Source of the DNA: Dethiosulfatibacter sp.
Lineage (GTDB): Bacteria; Bacillota; Clostridia; Tissierellales; Dethiosulfatibacteraceae
DNA length: 6,206 nucleotides
Assembly (NCBI GenBank): GCA_030591825.1
Contig: JAUVAG010000077.1
Location: 1-6,206 of the forward strand
Direction of reading: 5' to 3'
The notes under the pieces are model-generated. The model was not told the DNA's origin and made no database searches. It saw only the letters and a list, made by a program, of their open reading frames with translations. This document shows, piece after piece, positions 1 to 5,847 of the stretch. The translations under genes were made by a program, and so were the position numbers. Within the stretch, counting starts at the first letter, position 1, and each line of letters opens with the position of its first letter.

Positions 1-147
1 ATCATTTGGTCTGTATCCTGTTTCATCGATTATTTCAAGTACTTTTTTCCTAATTTCCGGACTTACCGGTTTCGAGTCGTTGATTACCCTTGATACTGTA
101 GATATGGAAACACCTGACAGTCTTGCTACATCTTTAATATTTACCAT
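1..147 (-). CDS. LacI-family transcriptional regulator, N-terminal fragment (runs off the left edge)
   Basis: The ATG at 147-145 opens 49 codons that run off the window. The protein begins MVNIKDVARLSGVS and shows the LacI/GalR helix-turn-helix: residues 4-23 contain the DVARLSGVS first helix and turn and the STVSRVIN recognition helix, followed by KPVSPEIRKKVLEII and GYRPND, which leads to the hinge helix. Members of this family are dimeric or tetrameric, usually sugar-responsive repressors of nearby catabolic or transport genes. The ligand-binding domain lies outside the window, so the effector and targets cannot be named. The start is supported by a GAGAGG ribosome binding site at 158-153, 5 nt before the ATG, and by family alignment, since LacI proteins begin just before this motif. 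The gene has its own promoter upstream (253-280), with repeats around the predicted start of transcription that may serve in autoregulation. The family call is very secure. Confidence 0.93.
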   Translation of the reverse strand, partial: MVNIKDVARLSGVSISTVSRVINDSKPVSPEIRKKVLEIIDETGYRPND

Positions 148-200
148 AACATCCTCTCTTTTCTATTTTATTTTTATAATAATATTCATCTATTTATTTG

Positions 201-249
201 CCTGTTTTCCTGTTTTCCTGTTTTAGCCCTAATTATTTTCCTGTTTTCC
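201..249. repeat. Four copies of an 8-bp direct repeat (CCTGTTTT / AAAACAGG)
   Basis: CCTGTTTT occurs three times head to tail at 201-208, 209-216 and 217-224, and a fourth time at 240-247. Three of the copies extend to CCTGTTTTCC. The fourth copy overlaps the predicted transcription start of the LacI-family gene, and the other three lie in its 5' leader. The placement would suit an operator, but LacI-family operators are normally palindromic and these are direct repeats. Replication slippage of a short motif, or a site for a different regulator, are alternatives. Confidence 0.8.
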
Positions 250-252
250 TTC

Positions 253-280
253 ATTATATACTTTTACAGTCTTTTTTCAA
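253..280 (-). promoter_or_regulatory. Sigma-A-type promoter for the LacI-family gene
   Basis: On the minus strand there is a TTGAAA -35 box (280-275) and a perfect TATAAT -10 box (258-253) separated by 16 bp. Transcription would begin near 246, giving a 5' leader of about 100 nt before the ATG at 147. It is the best promoter match in the gap between glmM and the regulator, and implies that the regulator is transcribed at least partly independently of glmM. Sequence match only. Confidence 0.65.
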
Positions 281-321
281 GTTTTTTCGATATTCCTTGT
301 TAAAAAAATAAACAACATACT

Positions 322-1668
322 TTAGCCCAGTCTGTTTTCTATAAGCAAGGCAAGTTCCGAAGCCTTGTTCCTAATTTCTTCCTCGTTTTCCCCTTCAATC
401 ATTACCCTTACAAGGGGCTCAGTTCCAGAAGGTCTTATTAAGACTCTTCCCGCACCGTGAAACTCCTCTTCAAGCTTCTTGATGGAGTCTTCTATTACAG
501 AATCCTCCATATAGGAATTCTTATTCGAATTTTCAACTTTTGCATTTATGAGTACCTGTGGCATTGTTGTCATTATTGATGAAAGCTCAGACAATGACTT
601 TTTCTGTTCTATTACTGCTTCTATAAGTTGAAGTGCCGTAAGAAGGCCGTCTCCAGTAGTATTATATTCAAGGAAAATTATATGTCCCGACTGCTCTCCA
701 CCTAGAACATGACCAGACTTTTTCATTTCCTCTATTACATATCTGTCCCCTACCTGTGTCTTAACAACTGCTATGTCCTTTTTATCAAGACAAAGATCAA
801 GTCCCATATTGCTCATTACGGTACCTACTATGGTATTGTTCTGAAGTTTGTTCCTGTCCTTAAGATAAGTTCCGCAAACAGCCATTATATGGTCACCGTC
901 TATTATGTTTCCTTTCTCATCAACTGCAATCAATCTATCAGCATCTCCGTCAAAGGAAAGTCCTATATCGGCTCCTGTATCCTTTACAAGCTGCTGTATA
1001 ACTTCAGGATGAGTAGAACCGCTGTTGAAGTTGATGTTTATTCCATTTGGACTGTTATTGATTACATATACTTCTGCTCCAAGCTTGAATATAAGCTCCG
1101 GTGCAACCTTGTAAGCCGCTCCGTTTCCACAGTCCATCGCTATCTTAATACCTGAAAAATCAGTATCTACAGTTTTTTCAAGAAAATCCATGTAAGTCTT
1201 GTTTGGATCTTCAATCACTATTTTCCTTCCAACATGAAAATCCACAGGATAATAGCCTATGTCCAAACCCTCAAGTATTAAGTTTTCTATTTCTTCCTCC
1301 ATTGAATCCGGAAGCTTGAATCCCTTTGAATCAAAAAATTTGATTCCATTATATTCAACAGGATTATGGGATGCCGAAATCATTATTCCACCGTCTGCCT
1401 TCAGTTCCCTAATAAGACAGGCAACGGCTGGTGTTGGAAGCACTCCGGCATACAGTACGTCTATTCCCGCAGAATTCAATCCTGCTGAAACCGCACCTTC
1501 CAGCATATTCCCAGAAATCCTTGTATCCATTCCTACTACTATTTTAGGTCTGTCTTTTCCCTTTGTAAGTATATATCCGCCTGTTCTGCCTATTTTATAG
1601 GCAAGTTCGCTGGAAAGCTCTGTATTTGCTATTCCCCTAACTCCATCCGTTCCAAATAATTTTCCCAA
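322..1668 (-). CDS. glmM: Phosphoglucosamine mutase GlmM
   Basis: This cytoplasmic enzyme interconverts glucosamine-6-phosphate and glucosamine-1-phosphate, the step between GlmS and GlmU toward UDP-GlcNAc for peptidoglycan and teichoic acid synthesis. The 448-residue length is typical of bacterial GlmM. It opens with the family signature MGKLFGTDGVRG. The phosphoserine loop is SASHNP with the catalytic serine at residue 100; the Mg-binding loop DGDADR is at 240-245; the sugar-binding loop GGEQSGH is at 323-329; and the phosphate-binding loop RPSGTEP is at 412-418. All four alpha-D-phosphohexomutase domains are therefore intact. The GTDGVRG opening and GEQSGH loop favour GlmM over phosphomannomutase or phosphoglucomutase. 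The start is TTG (1668-1666), fixed by the AAGGAG site 6 nt upstream and by the conserved N terminus. The gene lies 202 bp downstream of a histidine kinase gene and appears to have its own promoter. No cdaA or ybbR, its usual Firmicute operon partners, lies immediately upstream. Confidence 0.97.
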   Translation of the reverse strand: MGKLFGTDGVRGIANTELSSELAYKIGRTGGYILTKGKDRPKIVVGMDTRISGNMLEGAVSAGLNSAGIDVLYAGVLPTPAVACLIRELKADGGIMISASHNPVEYNGIKFFDSKGFKLPDSMEEEIENLILEGLDIGYYPVDFHVGRKIVIEDPNKTYMDFLEKTVDTDFSGIKIAMDCGNGAAYKVAPELIFKLGAEVYVINNSPNGININFNSGSTHPEVIQQLVKDTGADIGLSFDGDADRLIAVDEKGNIIDGDHIMAVCGTYLKDRNKLQNNTIVGTVMSNMGLDLCLDKKDIAVVKTQVGDRYVIEEMKKSGHVLGGEQSGHIIFLEYNTTGDGLLTALQLIEAVIEQKKSLSELSSIMTTMPQVLINAKVENSNKNSYMEDSVIEDSIKKLEEEFHGAGRVLIRPSGTEPLVRVMIEGENEEEIRNKASELALLIENRLG

Positions 1669-1674
1669 TTTGTT

Positions 1675-1680
1675 CTCCTT
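1675..1680 (-). promoter_or_regulatory. Ribosome binding site fixing the TTG start of glmM
   Basis: AAGGAG on the minus strand lies 6 nt before the TTG codon at 1668-1666. No in-frame ATG places the conserved GKLFGTDGVRG opening correctly, so this site together with family conservation decides the unusual start codon. Confidence 0.85.
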
Positions 1681-1692
1681 ATATGTTCATAT

Positions 1693-1711
1693 TCATGGTT
1701 GTTATCCATGA
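1693..1711. repeat. Perfect 6-bp inverted repeat with 7-nt loop in the glmM leader
   Basis: TCATGG (1693-1698) and CCATGA (1706-1711) form a perfect inverted repeat around TTGTTAT. It lies 13 nt upstream of the glmM ribosome binding site and downstream of the predicted promoter, so it could act as an operator or form a short hairpin in the mRNA leader. There is no following U-run, so it is not a terminator. A 6-bp inverted repeat in an AT-rich leader could also be chance. Confidence 0.45.
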
Positions 1712-1745
1712 TTTATCTTAATTATTATTGTTTCACAATTTACCT

Positions 1746-1774
1746 TATATATTATCATAAAACATCCCTGTAAA
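1746..1774 (-). promoter_or_regulatory. Candidate promoter for glmM
   Basis: On the minus strand there is TTTACA (1774-1769), a 17-bp spacer, and TATATA (1751-1746). Transcription would start near 1739, about 70 nt before the TTG start. An overlapping alternative uses a TTAACT -35 box with TATGAT, also 17 bp apart. Because the DNA is very AT-rich, either match could be fortuitous. The length of the gap after the kinase gene and the change of function support an independent promoter here. Confidence 0.45.
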
Positions 1775-1870
1775 AAAGTTAAGTTTTCCTAATATTTCAC
1801 TTAACTGCATTTTACAGAGATATTCCCATATATAATACTATTAAATTATTGTTGAACCTGAATATTCGGT

Positions 1871-3169
1871 TTAAGATTTTATGGGAAGTTCCACAGTGAA
1901 AGTGGTTCCTTCATTGACTTTGCTGACAACGGAAATTGTTCCTCTGTGGCTTTCAACTATCCATTTTGCAATACTTAGACCAAGACCCGTACCGCCTTCC
2001 TCCCTGTGTCTGGACTTGTCAGCTCTGTAAAACCTGTCAAATATCCTTTCAATATCCTCTTCCGATATTCCTACGCCGCTATCGGAAATTTCAAGAACCG
2101 CCTTGTTCTTTTCCTTCTTAAGGCTTATGGAGTATTCTCCGGAATCATCCGTATACTTTATTGCATTGTCAGTCAATATGGAAAGCATCTGAGTAAGTTT
2201 CAATTGATCTCCTGAAATAACAACACCTTCTTCCAGATTCTTATGAATAGAAATACCCCTGATTTTGAATTTTTCAGCAAACTTATCCACAGTCCTGCTG
2301 CAAATGTTTGTGAAATCCATATCGTCACTTCTCAAGGTCACCTGGTTTGCATCAATCTTCGCAAGCATGAGAAGCTCCTCAACAAGCTTTGACATTACCT
2401 CCGTCTCTGAATAGGCATTATCAAGCCACATCCTGTTCTCCCCAATGGTACCAGAGTCATCGCACATGGCAGCATCAAGGTTTGTCTGGATTACCGTCAA
2501 TGGAGTTCTAAGCTCATGTGATGCATCGGCTATGAATTCCTTCTGCTTGTTCCAGGACTCCATTACAGGCTTGATGCTCTTTCCAGCCAAATACCAGGAT
2601 ATTACTGCCAGAATAAAGGAACTTACAACTATAAGAAACAACAAAGAGTGCTTCAGATGTTCAAGAATGAACACTTCCATACTTCTGTCCTGATATAACT
2701 GTACCACTCCAGTCTTCGCTCCATTGTTAAAAAACCTTGTATAAATCCTGTATTCCACATCGTCAATTTTATCCAGTGAAAACATAGCTTCCCTGTTTTC
2801 ATAAGAATCAAAAACATATTTCTCGAATTCACTAAATGGGATATCATCATTATTTTTTACATAAACAAGGTCAAGCATCTGGTCGTAAATTACATAGCCC
2901 AGCCTCAGTTTTGAATCGTTTACTGAAAACATTCCTTTGATTTTATCTGTTATCTTCTTCTCATCAAAGAGCTTTGGATGCATATAATCATCAAATAAAT
3001 TGCTTTCACTGGCTATTATCCTTTTTGCAGTTTCTTCAAGCAAACTTTTTGACGACCTATCTATTAATTGACTGGTTGCAAAATAAACAGTGGAAGACAG
3101 AAATGATAAAAACACTACAAGAATCACAAGAGTCGAACATGTAAACCTGATTCTTAACTTTCTAAACAT
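1871..3169 (-). CDS. Membrane sensor histidine kinase of a two-component system
   Basis: This 432-residue kinase senses an extracytoplasmic signal, autophosphorylates on histidine and passes the phosphate to the response regulator encoded just upstream. The first membrane helix is near residues 13-32 and the second near 174-196; between them lies an extracytoplasmic sensor region of about 140 residues that I do not recognise. The linker to the HisKA domain is short (about 197-212), with no clear full HAMP domain. The HisKA motif is FIADASHELRTP with phospho-acceptor H218. The HATPase_c domain shows the N box LTDNAIKYT (N335), G1 box DSGVGI (363-368), F box FDRFYRAD (377-384) and G2 box GGTGLGLSI (392-400), so it should be active. 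The ATG (3169-3167) lies 1 nt past the regulator's TGA, and its ribosome binding site, AAGGAGAG, lies inside the regulator's last codons, so translation is probably coupled. The stimulus is unknown; the neighbouring transporter suggests an envelope stress or toxic compound. Confidence 0.95.
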   Translation of the reverse strand: MFRKLRIRFTCSTLVILVVFLSFLSSTVYFATSQLIDRSSKSLLEETAKRIIASESNLFDDYMHPKLFDEKKITDKIKGMFSVNDSKLRLGYVIYDQMLDLVYVKNNDDIPFSEFEKYVFDSYENREAMFSLDKIDDVEYRIYTRFFNNGAKTGVVQLYQDRSMEVFILEHLKHSLLFLIVVSSFILAVISWYLAGKSIKPVMESWNKQKEFIADASHELRTPLTVIQTNLDAAMCDDSGTIGENRMWLDNAYSETEVMSKLVEELLMLAKIDANQVTLRSDDMDFTNICSRTVDKFAEKFKIRGISIHKNLEEGVVISGDQLKLTQMLSILTDNAIKYTDDSGEYSISLKKEKNKAVLEISDSGVGISEEDIERIFDRFYRADKSRHREEGGTGLGLSIAKWIVESHRGTISVVSKVNEGTTFTVELPIKS

Positions 3170-3170
3170 A

Positions 3171-3863
3171 TCATCTCTCCTTAAGAATATACCCTATTCC
3201 CCTAACTGTTTCTATTTTGCACTTTGAATTTTCAAGCCTTTTTCTAAGATGGTGTATGTATATTTCTATATTATTTTCAAGTACATCGGTTTCAAGTCCC
3301 CAGAGTCTGTCTATTATCTGTTCCCTTGTAAATACCTGGTTTGGCCTGTTGATCAGCATTTCCATAAGATCCCCTTCCTTCTTAGGTATCTTCGATGAAA
3401 TATTTCCTACATTCATAACAAGATTTTTAGGGTCGTATTCCAAGTCATTAAACTTGAATATCTCTCCTTTGTATTCCAAGCTTTTTCTTCTTCCAAGAGC
3501 ATGAATCCTTGCAATGAGTTCCTTGGTTGCAAAGGGCTTTATAAGATAATCATCTGCCCCTAATTCAAGTCCCTTGACTCTGTCGTCTACGGTATCTTTT
3601 GCCGTAAGCATGAGAACAGGAGTGTTTATGCCTTTCTTTCTCATGCTTTCAAGTATCTCAAGACCAGTGACGTTAGGCAGCATTATATCCAGGACCACAA
3701 CATCATAAATATCCTTTTCGGAAAGCATAAGGCCTTCCTCTCCATCATTTGCAATCTCCGCATCTATCTTCTGTTTTTTTAAAAGAAACTGAAGAGCCTG
3801 AGTCAACTTGACTTCGTCTTCAACTATAAGTATTTTCATATTCTCACACTTCAATCCTTCCAT
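3171..3863 (-). CDS. OmpR/PhoB-family response regulator
   Basis: This is a cytoplasmic DNA-binding regulator activated by phosphotransfer from the adjacent kinase. Numbered from the first ATG, the receiver domain spans about 9-122, with the acidic pocket E15/D16, phospho-acceptor D59 in VVLDIMLP, switch T87 in MLTAKD and K109 in LIKPF. The winged-helix Trans_reg_C domain spans about 135-227, with the recognition-helix region NNIEIYIHHLRKRL and the final wing TVRGIGYIL. The start is uncertain: ATG at 3863 follows a weak GGAA site, whereas ATG at 3839 (MKILIVEDE) matches the usual family start and would give 222 residues but has only a poor GTGAG-like site. The stop lies 1 nt before the kinase ATG, so the two form one unit. 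The upstream transport operon and the gene's own leader are likely targets by analogy with similar arrangements; that is inference. Confidence 0.95.
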   Translation of the reverse strand: MEGLKCENMKILIVEDEVKLTQALQFLLKKQKIDAEIANDGEEGLMLSEKDIYDVVVLDIMLPNVTGLEILESMRKKGINTPVLMLTAKDTVDDRVKGLELGADDYLIKPFATKELIARIHALGRRKSLEYKGEIFKFNDLEYDPKNLVMNVGNISSKIPKKEGDLMEMLINRPNQVFTREQIIDRLWGLETDVLENNIEIYIHHLRKRLENSKCKIETVRGIGYILKER

Positions 3864-3878
3864 CTTATTTCCATCATG

Positions 3879-3897
3879 TTTAAATCCTATTTAAATC
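3879..3897. promoter_or_regulatory. GATTTAAA direct repeat with 11-bp phasing, possible response-regulator site
   Basis: On the minus strand GATTTAAA occurs twice (3897-3890 and 3886-3879), with starts 11 bp apart. OmpR/PhoB-family regulators typically bind as head-to-tail dimers to direct repeats spaced about one helical turn (10-11 bp), so this is a plausible autoregulatory site. It lies only 16 nt upstream of the first possible start codon of the regulator gene. Placement and spacing are seen; function is inferred. Confidence 0.4.
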
Positions 3898-3919
3898 AAT
3901 TTCAATCTCAATTTCATAA
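3896..3919. repeat. Short hexamer repeat TCAATT/TCAATC in the regulator leader
   Basis: TCAATT (3896-3901), TCAATC (3902-3907) and TCAATT (3908-3913) run in tandem with a 6-bp period, followed by a degenerate TCATAA (3914-3919). It adjoins the GATTTAAA pair. It may be low-complexity AT-rich DNA rather than a regulatory element. Confidence 0.45.
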
Positions 3920-3958
3920 ATCCAGTTGATTTCAATAACTTCACATAATATTTAATAC

Positions 3959-3968
3959 AGTATATACT
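3959..3968. repeat. 10-bp palindrome AGTATATACT
   Basis: A perfect 10-bp palindrome that overlaps the candidate -10 region upstream of the response regulator. It could be an operator half or simply an AT-rich promoter motif; TATACT within it also resembles a -10 box. No protein can be assigned. Confidence 0.35.
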
Positions 3969-3994
3969 ATTTTTACATTATATTAAAGTGTCAA
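3964..3994 (-). promoter_or_regulatory. Candidate promoter for the two-component operon
   Basis: A perfect TTGACA -35 box (3994-3989) begins 6 nt past the permease stop codon. The best-spaced -10 box is TAGTAT (3969-3964) at a long 19-bp spacing. A perfect TATAAT also occurs at 3982-3977 but has no good -35 partner. One of these probably initiates transcription of the regulator and kinase separately from the transporter operon, but which one cannot be told from sequence. No intrinsic terminator separates the operons, so readthrough is possible. Confidence 0.4.
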
Positions 3995-3999
3995 AACCT

Positions 4000-5172
4000 C
4001 TATTCATATCTTAGTGCATCTACCGGCTTGAGCTTAGAGGCCTTGTTGGCTGGATACATGCCGAAAAATATTCCAACAAAAAGGGAAAACCCAAACGCTA
4101 TGGTTATTACTTCAAGATTAATAACCGACTTTATATCCATCATATTGCTTATGATGTTTGTAGCTCCTATTCCAAGACCTATTCCCACCAATCCACCAAG
4201 ACAGCTTATGACGGAAGATTCTATGAGAAACTGTGTAAGTATATTACTCCTTCTTGCGCCTATAGCTTTTCTTATGCCTATTTCCCTTGTTCTTTCGGAA
4301 ACAGTAACAAGCATTATGTTCATTATGCCTATTCCTCCCACTATCAGCGATATACCTGCAATTCCTCCAAGCATGAGTGTAAGGGTGGCTGTAATTTCAT
4401 TGAGGGTGGACAAAAGCTCCTCCTGATTGAATATCTTGTAGGAATCCTCATCTTCATAAATCTCAAGAAGATATTCCTCTATATTTTCCTGGGTATTTTC
4501 CGATCCGTATTCGGCATTTCCCTGAATTACAACACTTCCTATTGACTCGGATTTGAACTGTCTCATGCCTGTTGTAAAGGGAATTATGACTATTTCATTG
4601 TTGTTTCCCATCATTGAGCTTTCCTTTTCTTCAAGAACTCCTACAACAGTATATTTCTCTCCATTTACTGATATTTCACTGTCAATAGGACTAATATCAC
4701 CGAAAAGCGTATCGGCAGTATCATAGCCTATTACTGCAACCTTGTTTCTGAAATCCACATCAATGGGATTAATAAATCGGCCATATAATACGGCATAGTT
4801 CTGAATTTCAGCATATTCTTCATTTACACCAAGAACTGATAAACTGTCTTCGGATTCAGTTCCATACTTTACAGTTGCATTTTTGCTAATACTTGGAGAA
4901 ATCTTTTCAACTCCTTCAACGAAAGCCAGTTCCTCAATATTTTCATTGTCAAAATCTACTGAGCTGTCGAATATTGACAACGACAAAAGATTTGACCCCA
5001 TGTCTTCAATACTTTCAGTTACATCAGCTGTAGCTCCCTGTCCAAGGGACACCATCACAATAACGGAGAAAACTCCGATTATTATTCCAAGCATTGTAAG
5101 AAGAGTCCTCATCTTATTGGCAAGAATGGATTTAAGCGCCATTTTCAAGGTGTTTTTCAAGCTCATATTCAT
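4000..5172 (-). CDS. MacB/FtsX-like ABC transporter permease
   Basis: This is the membrane subunit of a type VII (mechanotransmission) ABC system, expected to dimerise and work with the adjacent ATPase and adaptor. The 390 residues show the MacB layout. A cytoplasmic N-terminal helix with LANKMRTLLTMLGIIIGV leads into membrane helix 1 (about 22-44), followed by an extracytoplasmic MacB_PCD-type domain (about 46-262) and three more helices (about 264-290, 312-345 and 353-375). The conserved cytoplasmic loop SERTREIGIRKAIGA (292-306), which contacts the ATPase, and the C-terminal PANKASKLKPVDALRYE are intact. The ATP-binding domain is encoded separately, as in YknYZ or LolCDE and unlike E. coli MacB. 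The ATG (5172-5170) directly abuts the ATPase stop codon, and AAGGTG in the ATPase's last codons is its ribosome binding site. The substrate is unknown: peptide, antibiotic or lipid-like cargo are all possible for this family. Confidence 0.94.
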   Translation of the reverse strand: MNMSLKNTLKMALKSILANKMRTLLTMLGIIIGVFSVIVMVSLGQGATADVTESIEDMGSNLLSLSIFDSSVDFDNENIEELAFVEGVEKISPSISKNATVKYGTESEDSLSVLGVNEEYAEIQNYAVLYGRFINPIDVDFRNKVAVIGYDTADTLFGDISPIDSEISVNGEKYTVVGVLEEKESSMMGNNNEIVIIPFTTGMRQFKSESIGSVVIQGNAEYGSENTQENIEEYLLEIYEDEDSYKIFNQEELLSTLNEITATLTLMLGGIAGISLIVGGIGIMNIMLVTVSERTREIGIRKAIGARRSNILTQFLIESSVISCLGGLVGIGLGIGATNIISNMMDIKSVINLEVITIAFGFSLFVGIFFGMYPANKASKLKPVDALRYE

Positions 5173-5847
5173 CTAATTCACCTTCCTGTCAATTATGAGT
5201 CCGTCCCTTATTGTTATCTGCATATTCGATCTTTCGGCAACCTCTATGTCGTGGGTGATTACAAGTATGGTCTTTCCTTGACCGTTCAGATTGTCAAGTA
5301 TTTTCAGTACTTCATTTCCTGATTTCGTATCAAGATTTCCAGTAGGCTCATCTGCAAGCAATACTGCAGGATCACCCACAAGTGCTCTTGCAATTGCAAC
5401 CCTCTGTTGCTGTCCTCCTGACAATTCAGTAGGTCTGTGATGCATCCTATCCGTAAGTCCCACACTGTATAGAGCCTCCTCAACCTTTATTTTCCTTTCC
5501 CTCGACTTGACTCCTCTATATATCAGTGGAAGCTCGACATTTTCATAGGCATTGAGTTTTGACAGAAGATTGAATTTTTGAAATATGAAGCCTATTTTCT
5601 CATTTCTGATTCTGGCAAGGGAATTCTCATTGTAGGTTGAAATTTCCTTTCCATCAAGATAGTATTCTCCAGTGGTAGGCAGGTCCAGACATCCCAGTAT
5701 GTTCATAAGTGTTGATTTCCCAGACCCTGAAGGACCTATAATGGAAACAAACTCTCCTTCTCCTACTTTGATGGTTACTCCCTTTAGAACCTCCAGCTCT
5801 ATCTCACCCATATAGTATTTTTTTGTTACATTTCTGATATCAATCAT
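5173..5847 (-). CDS. MacB/LolD-type ABC transporter ATP-binding protein
   Basis: This cytoplasmic nucleotide-binding subunit powers the permease encoded next. At 224 residues it is a stand-alone domain of usual length. Walker A is GPSGSGKS (38-45), the Q-loop glutamine is Q90 in FIFQKFNLL, the ABC signature is LSGGQQQR (142-149), Walker B is VLLADEP (162-168) followed by the D-loop TGNLD, and the switch histidine is H199 in VITHD. The catalytic glutamate is E167. ADEPTGNLD and the FNLLSKLNAYENVELPLIYRG segment are characteristic of the MacB/LolD/FtsE/YknY group. The ATG (5847-5845) overlaps the adaptor's stop in an ATGA, so the two are translationally coupled; a GGGGG tract about 9 nt upstream may assist initiation. 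All catalytic residues are present, and it should be functional. Confidence 0.96.
   Translation of the reverse strand: MIDIRNVTKKYYMGEIELEVLKGVTIKVGEGEFVSIIGPSGSGKSTLMNILGCLDLPTTGEYYLDGKEISTYNENSLARIRNEKIGFIFQKFNLLSKLNAYENVELPLIYRGVKSRERKIKVEEALYSVGLTDRMHHRPTELSGGQQQRVAIARALVGDPAVLLADEPTGNLDTKSGNEVLKILDNLNGQGKTILVITHDIEVAERSNMQITIRDGLIIDRKVN

Noticed and set aside
296..318. Possible terminator after glmM (TTGTT and AACAA arms around a T-rich loop)
   Set aside because: The stem is only 5 AT-rich pairs with a 9-nt loop and no GC clamp or following U-run on the minus strand.
709..1600. Plus-strand open frames at 709-1155 and 1259-1600
   Set aside because: Both lie wholly antisense inside glmM, match no family, and the glmM frame is unequivocal.
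1629..1709. 26-codon open frame (ATG at 1709) overlapping the glmM ribosome binding site and start, a possible leader peptide
   Set aside because: It has no ribosome binding site before its ATG, and its codons after the glmM start are an out-of-frame shadow of glmM. Without comparative support it is more likely chance.
1800..1870. Possible terminator after the histidine kinase gene
   Set aside because: I found only small AT-rich symmetries such as GAATATTC, with no GC-rich stem and U-tract.
1936..3504. Several open frames on both strands inside the kinase and regulator genes
   Set aside because: They are shadows of genes with complete catalytic motifs; none has a recognisable product.
4028..5176. 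Plus-strand open frames opposite the permease
   Set aside because: Hydrophobic-looking translations arise from the antisense of membrane helices; the MacB-like frame explains the DNA.
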